This document shows positions 55,600 to 64,000 of a stretch of 64,000 nucleotides of DNA, in pieces (positions within the stretch are counted from its first letter, which is position 1; each line of letters starts with the position of its first letter). This DNA is from Xanthostigma xanthostigma. Its lineage: Eukaryota; Arthropoda; Insecta; Raphidioptera; Raphidiidae. The stretch covers positions 47,804,820 through 47,868,819 of the forward strand of contig OY754471.1 of the NCBI GenBank assembly GCA_963575645.1, written 5' to 3'. The notes under the pieces were generated by a model. It was not told where the DNA came from, did not search any database, and saw only the letters and a list, made by a program, of their open reading frames with translations. A program made the position numbers and the translations under genes.

Positions 55600-55760
55600 A
55601 GTTATATATAATATGACAGGAAAAAAGTCATTTTGTTGATATTTTTTTTAATTATTTTAATTTGAAGTTAAAATACGTTTCGCCTCAAAAGGCATCATCA
55701 GTTAATATCTGTAAATCAAGAATATAAAAAGAAAAATTAAAATGAGATAAATGAAAGCAT
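55600..55760 (-). mobile_element. PLE-type terminal fragment (family C)
   Basis: AT-rich sequence around a hammerhead-like motif. No coding sequence identified. Confidence 0.4.
55671..55701 (-). ncRNA. Hammerhead-ribozyme-like motif (PLE family C)
   Basis: Minus strand CTGATGA, one T, GCC, loop TTTTGA, GGC, GAAACG. This is the best core match in the window (CUGAUGA and GAAAC intact). Helix II is only 3 bp, and helix III is unclear. Confidence 0.55.
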
Positions 55761-56285
55761 AATTGTCATACTAAGTCAATGAACAATAAATTATTGCTTA
55801 CAATTTTTGAAAGGTGGTCAAAATATTTTTGAAAATAAGTACAATTAAACATCATAGTATAAGAAGCAGGATGATATTTTACTTAAATGTAGTATAAACA
55901 GCATTTTTTTCTGACAAATGTTTTGAAGCTCCTCAAAAAATTAGGAATTTTTTTACAACACCTTAAACGAAAAAGGCACCATTCGGCCAAATCATGTGAA
56001 AAAAATCATTTAAATGTTTTATTTTACAAGATATTGATTTCGTGAAAATTTGTCGTATACTTGTGTTTCCGATTGTACCGATGTCTATGTACGTGTGATA
56101 ATGTTTACGTGTTACGTTCAAGAGCGTAAAACGCCTGAACCGATTTTGTAGCAAGATTGGTTTCATTAGCGCGAATTACACTATTTGAAATGCTAGAAAA
56201 AAAATCTTTAATCTCTGATAATATTTTAAACTTGTTCACGAATAAAAATATTTTTCCGCCCGAATTGCTACAAAAAAAGTTAGTA
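55761..56285. other. Unassigned AT-rich stretch
   Basis: Nothing supported. Confidence 0.3.
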
Positions 56286-56602
56286 TAGTACGCGCCACGG
56301 ATCTAAAAGGTTCGGAAGCTAGTCACAAACAGCGTTGCAAAGGCACATTTTAGAGCCGTTGATACTCCCACCACCTCCCAGCTATATCTGCATAGAACGT
56401 GCGCTCGTCGGTGATTGGCCGTGATCGCTCGTTGCCTTTGTCAGTTGTCGCTTTCCTGCTTTAAAGTACAGTCGAGTACGCTATTGTCAAGTTGTTATTG
56501 CCATGTTAGTTTTGTTGAGTTGCGAGTTTATAGTAGACTGTACAAGCGCAAGCCTGGATTCGCATCCAGCTTCCGAGCCTTTTAGATTCGTGGCGCGTAC
56601 TA
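56286..56602 (+). mobile_element. Family Z MITE, copy 5 (complete)
   Basis: TIRs TAGTACGCGCCACGG and GTGGCGCGTACTA, flanked by TA. A 13-bp internal deletion near 56530 relative to copy 3. Confidence 0.8.
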
Positions 56603-56928
56603 TAATATGGTTACGACTGAAATAGTTGCAACCCTGTATAATGTACTTGTTTGAGAGAGAAAGAGTACGTGAGAGTGCTCTGACAATAGTAGATAGGCAT
56701 TGTCTTTTTGACCGCACAACAAAACGCAAGTAATTGCGCAACCCTCGCCCCTCTACCCTGAAGAGCTGAAGCAAATGTCTATGAAAGTCACTGATCTCTG
56801 AATGTCGGGTTTTGTAAAATGCTGCCACAAAAGCCAAAACCGCCAACATAAAATTTTTTGTATTTTGTGAAGGCTTGATAGACAAAAGTAATTCCGTACG
56901 GATATAGAAAAATGTTACCTACAGTACA
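56603..56928. other. Unassigned
   Basis: Nothing supported; the 132-codon minus frame crossing the family Z border (56487-56885) is spurious. Confidence 0.3.
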
Positions 56929-57268
56929 AGATCACGACCGATTTGGCAGGCACTTTCGAATTAGTATTTTGCAGTTATAAGGTTTTCTATATTGTCATAT
57001 ATATAAAAATGTAGATAATTTTATTGCGAACACGTGGAACATGTTATATGTAGGTAACCATGGCGACGAATAACAAATATTATATTTAACACTAAATACA
57101 TAAATACAATAAAATTAGCAACTAAATTTTTTTATTAGAAATAGCTGTTCTAGGAAATTGAATGGCAACCAAATCAATTTTTCTTTATTAATACATTACA
57201 TTATCAGATTTCAAATTTCATTAGAAAACTCGATGGGTGAAGGTCGAGCCAAATCGAGATCCTAGACT
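56929..57268 (+). mobile_element. Family X TIR element, single copy
   Basis: Ends AAGATCACGACCGATTTGGC and GCCAAATCGAGATCCT are imperfect inverted repeats. Shares all parts with the composite at 8725-9843 and has the unoccupied target of minisatellite element M. The GTTACCATGG module is shared with family Y. Confidence 0.65.
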
Positions 57269-57729
57269 AGTAATAGTAAAGAGAAAAAAAATACAACCTA
57301 CTCTAGACGAATTAGCTAGGTAACTTGCGTTCAGATGACAGTAAAAAATAAACGATTATGCGTTTCGTCCGTTTTAATAAATTATCTTAGATCGCGCTTA
57401 CTTTAAAGTTTAAATTATTTTTATTTTTTAGTGTATGTGATCGAGAGAGGAATGAGTGAGTGAGAGATTTTCACTTCTACAGTATGATCTTTATCACACT
57501 CTCTATTTTCTATACCTATGTACTCACATATTGTTGAATATATATCGCAACTGTGTGAACAATGTGGTTTTAAAAACTCGAAGAATATTTCTCAGGATGC
57601 TTTCTGTAGAGTTTGAGAGCCTCAATCGGCAGAAGCGTACTTTTGGCTTAATGCACACTTGTCAAGTCCTTCAGCGTAGTAGAGACGGTATCTCTGCACC
57701 GTTCGTTATATACCGTTTATATTATACAG
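57269..57729. other. Unassigned
   Basis: The 103-codon plus frame at 57456-57767 shows no motif and runs into the hAT element. Confidence 0.25.
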
Positions 57730-57983
57730 CAGGGGCGGGAAAATCTTTTGATCGCCGGGCCACATAACTGATGAAAATTTGACCGCGGGGCCAAAAATTT
57801 GCAGAGCAAAAAAAATGGCCTCACATTCTATTTCCGCATTTGGAGAGCAAGAAAAAAGCTCCTTAGGTCCTTTTTTCGTCTGTTCAGGCCCTTGCTATTT
57901 CTTTACTATATTTCTAAAATTTATAAAATGTTTCACGGGGCGCGGACAAAATTGTGCTGCGGGCCGTCTTTTGCCCAGGCCTG
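57730..57983. mobile_element. hAT-like MITE with perfect 8-bp duplication
   Basis: TTATACAG at 57722-57729 and 57984-57991. Ends CAGGGGCGGGAAAATCTTTT-like and AAGACGG/TTTTGCCCAGGCCTG. 254 bp; non-coding. Confidence 0.85.
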
Positions 57984-58007
57984 TTATACAGGGTCACCAA
58001 AATCGCT

Positions 58008-58115
58008 TTAAATCTTTGATTAGCGTCTGAATAGAACTCTTCAAATAAATAAAATTGTCGACCAATTTTTTTCAGACTATATATTGACAAAAAATAGTAT
58101 AAAAATATAAATTAA
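58008..58115 (-). mobile_element. PLE terminus, solo
   Basis: AATCTTTGATTAGCGTCTGA then AATAAATAAAATTGTCGACC and TTTTTTTCAGACTATATATT, the variant also seen at 37310-37420. Confidence 0.6.
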
Positions 58116-58230
58116 TATAACAAGAGATATTGTTATATGTTGAACCGTAAAAAACTGAAGATATAAGTATTTTTCAAATGATCCTAGCTGTTGATGATCT
58201 TAAAATGAAAATAGTGAATTTAATTTCAGT

Positions 58231-58495
58231 AGCCGAGTTATGGAAGAGTCGGCTGGAATGGAGCGGTCACTAATGGGTGAAAAGGAAGACGACACGTGTA
58301 CATATCTCAGGAAGCATCGCGACGCTGTATGCTTCCGTAACATATTACTGCAAGGCGAGGGGTGTCCATAAATCTAACAGGCTGTGGAAGTGACGCGTCC
58401 TCACCGCCGCATGCGGCGCTGCGTCCGCTGGATCGGGCGAACACAGAACAACGACTGACCACTTTAGAGTCAACGGGGGAACCACCGCACCACGT
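58231..58495 (+). other. Candidate host exon(s), with GTAAGT donor
   Basis: A GC-rich island preceded by AATTTAATTTCAG (acceptor-like, ending at about 58230) and closed by CACCAC|GTAAGT, a consensus donor, at about 58495. The first part is open in one frame (SRVMEESAGMERSLMGEKED, continuing to ILLQGEGCP) to a TAA near 58367; the second part is open in another frame (CGSDASSPPHAALRPLDRAN...). A frame change would be needed to join them. I do not recognise the protein. Best splice-site support of the exon candidates in the window, but still unproven. Confidence 0.35.
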
Positions 58496-58788
58496 AAGTT
58501 CTATTATCCTATACTATATCTACACCACTTCTATAGATAAGTAAATGCTCCCACGTACGGAGAATGCAATATGTATCTTTGACCACAAGACAAAGTCGCT
58601 AACGGCGAATTTTCAGTTGACTTTGTGCGTAATAGACGCTCGACAACAGAATCCAAACGCATCTTTCCGAATTTTATAAGGAGGAAACGTTCTTCCTTAA
58701 GATTTGTTTATGAAATGAACTAATGCAGCTATTTCAAAAATGCATTGATTATTGAAATAGCCTACTCCGTCCCGAATGATTTGTATTT
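58496..58788. other. Unassigned
   Basis: Nothing supported. Confidence 0.3.
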
Positions 58789-59130
58789 TTGAAGTGAAAA
58801 CTTCTTAAGCGGCGTTGTACACTTTTTTGTAATGGGTAAAAAATGTTAAACTCGCTTCAGGACACGTGACCTGATCGAAAATTCGTAAGACGAAGTACTT
58901 TTTTTTTGTATATCTATTTTAAAATAAATACAAAATGTAATCACATATTTTAATGGAGTAAACAATTGTCTTTCAAATGCAAGAAACAGTTTTTTGATTT
59001 AATGAATATATTTTGAAAAAATCAAATGTTTATAAAAACGATTCTCGCGAGTAGTGGATTTCTGAGTAACGCTAAATATATATACGAGTTGTTAAGACGC
59101 GTCTACCGTACTTGCTTCGGCAGTACATAT

Positions 59131-59163
<33 letters not shown>

Positions 59164-59280
59164 CCATGGCCCAAACTTTTGTACACTCTTCATGTAATGG
59201 GTAAAAAATGTTAAACACGCTTCAGGACACGTGACCTGATCGAAAATTCGTAAGACGTTAATATTCAGGTTTTCACTTGT
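58789..59280. mobile_element. Family W TIR element, copy 2 (expanded)
   Basis: Ends GAAGTGAAAACTTCTTAAGC and GGTTTTCACTTGTGCCGG. The block GTAATGGGTAAAAAATGTTA...AATTCGTAAGACG is present twice, about 367 bp apart. Confidence 0.55.
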
Positions 59281-59833
59281 GCCGGCACTCCCGGATTGCA
59301 ACCCGTCTTTTTTTAATTACATAGGCATTATTTGAACTTTTATCTGTCGAAATTTGTCTGTAAACTAATAAATAACTGTATTATAACGCTACGATAAAAT
59401 GAGAATGAGCAGTAAGAGAACATGTTAAACATAAGGCTGCAAGAATATCGTACGTACGTTGGCTGAACTACTTGCAATAGAAATCCAGTAAATTAGTTAT
59501 ACAGGTGATTCCAAAGTTGACGTTATCCTTTCACCAGCGAATAGGGCTTCAACAAACCTTTGGCGCTTTTTCGAAATATCAACATCAACGGAGATACAGG
59601 GTGTAAAAGTTTTTATTTTTTTACTCGAAAACGGTGCGCCGTACCAAAAAATAATAAAAGAGATTTTTTTTTAGAATAAAACAAGGAATTCAATAACAAA
59701 TTTATTTTTAGAAAAATCAGTGGCGTACCATTTTTTTAAAACATTAAACAACTTTTTTCTACGCGCGCCACTGGTCAACCCAAAAATATTTTATTTATTG
59801 AAGAATTTCCCTCCCACGTAGCTATAGCTGTAA
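59281..59833. other. Unassigned
   Basis: ACAGGTGATTCCAAAGTTGA at 59499 looks like a transposon terminus, but no partner was found. Confidence 0.25.
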
Positions 59834-60315
59834 TCTAAATATATAAAAGGAAACTGTGACTGACTGACTGGCCTATCAACGTACAGCTTAAACCACTGGA
59901 CGGATTGGGCTGTTTGGCACAAGATAGTTATAATGATGTAGGCATCCGCTATAAGAACAGATTTTTGAAAATTCAACCCCTAAAAAGGTATAACGGGGAT
60001 TCAAAAGTTGCATGTAGAAATCATAATATAAGATAGATGTATCAATTCGAAAATGCGCAGGATTTCTCCTCTCAACAACGTGTTTCATGCTTTCTCAAAA
60101 AAAAAAACCCTTTAGAGGGTGGAATGAGGTAAATAGTCTAAAAATCAACATGGGTGTCATTTTCAAGGTTTGTCAGGATGTTGATCACGTGAATGTCGTC
60201 AATTTTGAAATTATTAGTGGGGGTCTATACGCCGAGAAAGGGGTAACTATGCTAAACAATGGAAATGCATCCGTGTTTCGTCTCAATCGCGTGCGAAGCC
60301 GCGGGTAACAGCTAG
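59834..60315 (+). mobile_element. Non-autonomous Helitron, complete
   Basis: Starts TCTAAATATATAAAAGGAAA after A; ends GCCGCGGGTAACAGCTAG before T. A short CGCG...CGCG hairpin lies about 12 bp from the 3' end. 482 bp. No replicase. Confidence 0.8.
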
Positions 60316-60334
60316 TCAATATATATATACAAAC

Positions 60335-61201
60335 TAGAGCTGTAAAAGTAACGAGAAATTGTGTACCCGTATGTATTCGTTACTTAAAGAACCAGTACCC
60401 GTTACTTTCGTATCGTTACGTTACTCGTTACTTTTCATACGACATACAATCGTGTATAACCGCATCAAACGAGTCGAACTGACATGGATACGACAAATGC
60501 GAGTAACGAAATGAATTTGTAAGTAACGATTCGTTACTTCGAGTCAGATGATGTACCCGTTACTCAGTAACGAATACATATAGTCCAAGAGACGGCTGCA
60601 GAAAATGTGTCGTCATAAGGTGGACGAACGAAAAAATTAGAGGTAATAGTTAAGACCATAATTAAGAAAGATCGCTAAGGTTGCCTGCGAAAAACCTGCC
60701 GAAACAATGTTTTTTTAATTTGTTTATCAGTTAATAGACCAGTGAAGTTAGCTTTTGACAAGGACAAAAAGTTATATTCATTAAAGTTGTAGATTCTTTT
60801 AATACCTACAACATTGCCATACAACATTTTTCGATTGGAGGTCAACTTTCGCCGGAAATAACGAAAAACCGCGTTTGACCCCTAAAACGCGCCCCCCACA
60901 GTCCTTCGGCCTTTTACGCATTTGAATTTTTGGTTTTTGTATTTCTGACGGCAGTTTCTTCCCTTCCTCATCATTCGTTTTCTGTTATTAATTTTGTCCT
61001 TGTCAAAAGCTAACTTCACTGGTCTATTACCTGATAAACAAATTAAAAAAACATTGTTTCGGCAGGATATTTGCAGGCAACCTTAGCGATCTTTCTTAAT
61101 TATGGTCTTAACTATCATCTCTAATTTTTTCGTTCGTCCACCTTATGACGACACATTTTCTGCAGCCGTCTCTTGGACTAATACGGTCTGTTACAGCTCT
61201 A
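60335..61201 (+). mobile_element. hAT-like element (family H1), copy 3, with nested fold-back
   Basis: Perfect octamers ATACAAAC at 60327-60334 and 61202-61209. Ends TAGAGCTGTAAAAGTAACG and GTCTGTTACAGCTCTA. The native element is about 270 bp; the rest is the insertion at 60582-61179. Confidence 0.9.
60582..61179. mobile_element. Fold-back TIR element nested in hAT
   Basis: Arms of about 180 bp (AGTCCAAGAGACGGCTGCAG... and complement) around a loop of roughly 230 bp. The hAT copy at 37.07 kb shows the empty site CATACGG, giving a likely 3-4 bp ATA(T/C) duplication. Non-coding. Confidence 0.85.
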
Positions 61202-61209
61202 ATACAAAC

Positions 61210-61591
61210 TGTATAAGCTACAATTTGCAGTATTTAAAAAAAATCAATTCCGCTTGTCAAACGGATGTACAGTTTATATTTGCATGTATCTGGTATATGT
61301 GCAGCTCGTGTCAGTTTTAGCAGCTTATAAATTAACAGAGGACGGTCGGAGGCTGTGATACACGGGCGCCCGGGTCCCGGATCGCGCGCTTTCGCACGCT
61401 GCAAACAGACACGCTTGTATGGCGACGGCGCACCTGATTCACGGCCGGCAATAAATCAGTCGAAGTCGCTAATAAATAATATCCAACGTGAGCTCGACCG
61501 CGAATCGTTTTTCGAGAGATTACACTCTTGTCACACTGCAGGAAAGCCGTTGTAAATTGTCGACGCTCGACAACGCAGCTCGTAAATCTCG
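61210..61591. other. Unassigned; GC-rich patch
   Basis: 61360-61450 is GC-rich (GGGCGCCCGGGTCCCGG). A plus frame of 66 codons at 61355-61555 has no motif. A promoter or CpG-type region is possible but unsupported. Confidence 0.25.
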
Positions 61592-61599
61592 GTTACATA

Positions 61600-62151
61600 C
61601 AGCGTTGCCAGTTTTTTTTTTGCCAAGTCGGGATTTTGGAACCCTTTGAGTGAAAACAGCGAGATTCTTTCGTCGAAAGCGGGACATAGTAAAAAAAAGT
61701 ATATAATCAGGAGTTTTCAAATACTTGTTTATCTTTTTATTTGAATTAAAATTACGTTTACGTGACAATAGATAGCAAAAATAGCCATAGAAAATGTATT
61801 TTAATAAGAATATAATATTTTAAATCAGATTTACCCTACCGTTAAATAGTTGAGTCTTATTCGTCTTCAGAATAAAAAAAAAACAGAAATAAAAAAAGTT
61901 TTATTCATTAGAAATATATGGCGTTTCAAACAATAGTCTGTGGAGTGAGTGTTACAAATTGCAACTTACAATAAGAGAATAATTATTTATAAGAATTACT
62001 TATTCATGATATTTCTGTGAAGATATAACTTCTTTTAAAGTTATCCCTGAGTTATCCCCGAAAAGCGGGACTGAGTCTGTCCCGCGCGGGACATTTAATT
62101 TTGATTTAAAAATCGGGACGTCCGCCAAAATCGGGACGTCTGGCAACGCTG
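61600..62151. mobile_element. hAT-like element with perfect 8-bp duplication
   Basis: GTTACATA at 61592-61599 and 62152-62159. Inverted ends CAGCGTTGCCAG and CTGGCAACGCTG; subterminal CGGGA-rich motifs (AAGTCGGGAT, AATCGGGACGTC). 552 bp, non-coding. Confidence 0.9.
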
Positions 62152-62254
62152 GTTACATAGAAGTTGTCCACCGTGAACATAAAAGAGTCCGCCGTGACCA
62201 GAAGTGTATACCATTGACACTTATGTCCACATTGGATTTTTACCAATATTAGCG

Positions 62255-62703
62255 TTGCACATTCACAAGCCCGGCTGGCTCAGTCGGTAGAGCATGCGTC
62301 TGTTAATATCAGGGTCGTGGGTTCGAGTCCCACGTTGGGCGAAAATATATTTTTATTTTAATTTTATTTACGACTAATTATAATTAAATAAATCTAATTA
62401 ATAGTTCATTTGAAAACTGTTACAACTATAGGTACCTATATAAAAATAATTTTCCTACAGTGTTTTCGATTAAATATTTATTATATTATATTAATTACAG
62501 TAATTATTGAATTAAAAGAAATTTATTACTTAAAAAAAGTGTAAATACTGCTTTTTATCGACAAACACTTTTGAACGGTAACTCCGATCATCATGAAATT
62601 TGGACACAACGTTTAACTCGGTAAACTGAGATGAATGTGCGTACTCATGTCTCTCCTCCTATTCGTTCTTTTGCACCCGGGTGAAACCGGGCGGGACCGC
62701 TAG
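62255..62703 (+). mobile_element. Helitron with tRNA-Lys-like cargo, copy 3 (5'-truncated)
   Basis: Begins within the cargo flank (TTCACAAGCCC) and runs to GGGACCGCTAG|T at 62703. Otherwise as copies 1 and 2. Confidence 0.75.
62269..62341 (+). tRNA. tRNA-Lys-like sequence with GTT anticodon position (probable pseudogene)
   Basis: Acceptor GCCCGGC/GTTGGGC, A box TGGCTCAGTCGG and B box GGTTCGAGTCC are intact. The loop reads CTGTTAA and the anticodon stem is broken, so it is Lys-derived with a changed anticodon rather than a working tRNA. Confidence 0.6.
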
Positions 62704-63301
62704 TACAAAATAATTGTTTTGTGGTTCCATCATTACTCTATAAATACAGACGCACTATAAAATATGTCATGTACTGTTTCATATAGATATATATTAATAT
62801 TATCAAGGCAACATTTCGTTCGTATTCTATAGATATAGCATATTGTGTGTTACATAGGTATAATAATATCGAGAATGTATCTCTATCAGCTATTTGTCCT
62901 GGCCGGGTGACATTTTAAACTCCTGTCATCTCTTGTAATTGAACTAGTTTAATCCTTCACCTACAGATATAACACACAGGATAACAAACGGATCGTAACC
63001 GAATTCATTTCGTTATTTAACCCGACATAAATACGTCAAACGCGCTATTATTTATGCCCAAATACAGACAGGACCTGTTTTGAATTCTATTTTTTTTTTA
63101 CGTACAAACAAATGTTAATCACTGTGAGACCGTTTTTACAGCGCCAATATTTCGCCGATGGTTCACAGTTCCGCGTGTGACTGTACCACGCGTAACCCAA
63201 TACGCACCCTGTTCTGAACGCTGCATAATTAGTAGTGACCCGCGCGTCGTACGGTCGGACGTGTCTCGGCCTGTCCGCCGGCCATACGCGTCGTCGTATC
63301 A
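62704..63301. other. Unassigned
   Basis: GC-richer part at 63180-63295 with no recognisable frame. Nothing else supported. Confidence 0.25.
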
Positions 63302-63304
63302 TAA

Positions 63305-63953
63305 AGCAGCCCCTAGACGATCAATATATTGCACAATATATTGCACAATAATCGATATTGTACAATAATATTGAACGTCTGTAGATCATATTGAAAGATT
63401 GCGCAATATATTGAGTCAATCAAAAAGAGTTTGATTTTTATTGTGCAATCTAGTAAATATTGCATCGTCTGCGGGCAATATTGTGCAATACTGGTTCAGT
63501 TGTGTGTTAACAGTGATAAAGGTAACATCTATAATGGCTACAAAGGGAAAAGATCTCGCATTATAGTATCTCTTTTTTGAATTTCAAGCGTAACCATTCT
63601 CAAGAGTTCATCAAATAATGTACTATCTAGTCGCAAAAAGTTTTGAAAATCACTTGGTTCACTAATTCTCAGTTCACTTAACAGATTTTCATGAGTGTAC
63701 TTATTTCTTTCTTTAAACCATTCCTTCATCCACCTACGCTTCCTTTTCTCTCTTTTTTTTTTGCAGCTATAACTAATGCAATGGCCACACAACTTGCTGT
63801 CTTCTTATTATTCCACATGTTGACTGCACAAGTATCAGCCGTGAACTAATTTATTGTGCAATAATATTGCATCGTGTGGGTTGGCCAACTTATTCTATTG
63901 CACAAAATATTGTACAATATATTGACGTAAATATTGATCGTCTAGGGGCACCT
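63305..63953 (-). mobile_element. PIF/Harbinger deletion derivative
   Basis: TAA at 63302 and 63954. Ends AGCAGCCCCTAGACGATCAA and TTGATCGTCTAGGGGCACCT. Subterminal regions are dense in ATTGCACAATA / TATTGTGCAATA motifs on both sides. It contains the N-terminal transposase exon. Confidence 0.85.
63538..63830 (-). pseudogene. Harbinger transposase N-terminal fragment, frameshifted
   Basis: The downstream part reads KRRWMKEWFKERNKYTHEN, then LLSELRISEPSDFQNFLRLD and TLFDELLRMVTLEIQKRDTI. This follows HARBI1-type transposases (basic stretch, W-x-W-x-K-R, L-F/ELR, DF-x-x-F-R, FDELL-x-x-V, then a D-T-x-MRD motif). A better start is the upstream ATG near 63820 (MWNNKKTASCVAIALVI), joined by a one-base change in a run of ten A at 63754-63763. 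After MRD the frame ends in LFPL, a deletion junction, so the HTH end and the DDE nuclease are missing. Confidence 0.75.
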
Positions 63954-64000
63954 TAAGAAATGCGCTACGAACGGCAACACGTCGTGCTGTGAATTGGCTC

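Noticed and set aside
61355-61555. GC-rich patch as a host gene exon
   Set aside because: No frame is preferred and no convincing splice sites were seen.

Overview
This 64 kb window looks like repeat-dense, AT-rich DNA from an insect, most likely a moth or butterfly. The evidence is Helitrons with TC...CTAG ends inserted between A and T, tRNA-derived SINEs, Penelope-like retroelements, and hAT, mariner, Harbinger and TTAA-type DNA transposons packed almost end to end. No bacterial features, rRNA or CRISPR arrays are visible. The lepidopteran assignment is an inference from repeat style, not from a recognised host gene.

No complete protein-coding host gene can be supported. Most open frames are chance frames inside repeats; one example is a TTG-initiated frame recurring because the same 0.3 kb TIR element occurs five times. 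The real coding signals are remnants: a Penelope-like element (PLE) linker and GIY-YIG nuclease at 35.3-37.1 kb, Harbinger transposase N-termini at 35.1 and 63.6 kb, mariner-type transposase pieces at 30.8 and 41.7 kb, THAP-domain starts at 8.0, 16.4 and 39.1 kb, a FLYWCH finger with an in-frame stop at 46.6 kb, and a LINE reverse-transcriptase C-terminus at 54.6 kb. Three GC-rich islands (13.7, 33.8 and 58.3 kb, all short) could be host exons but are unproven.

Layout. 0-13 kb: TTAA elements, small TIR elements, a Helitron carrying a tRNA-Lys-like sequence, a THAP-bearing TIR element, and a composite inverted element containing a 46-bp minisatellite unit. 13-20 kb: hAT between direct repeats, SINEs, THAP fragment, PLE termini. 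20-31 kb: PLE fold-backs, a TIR element with a tRNA-like core, Helitrons, pogo-like, hAT and mariner elements. 32-40 kb: SINE with a 13-bp target duplication, hAT, and a nested stack (outer inverted arms > Harbinger > PLE > second PLE as a 480-bp inverted pair; hAT). 40-52 kb: mariner inside a Helitron, PLE fold-backs, a 0.58-kb dispersed duplication, FLYWCH remnant, three more minisatellite elements, and a TTAA element. 52-64 kb: TIR elements, LINE tails, four hAT-type insertions including one nested pair, Helitrons and a Harbinger deletion derivative.

The most notable signals are hammerhead-ribozyme-like motifs in the termini of several distinct PLE families; the minisatellite-bearing element with TG...CA ends and 4-bp target duplications; and the tRNA-Lys-like cargo inside a Helitron family. 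Several insertions can be validated inside the window itself, because an unoccupied copy of the target repeat is also present.
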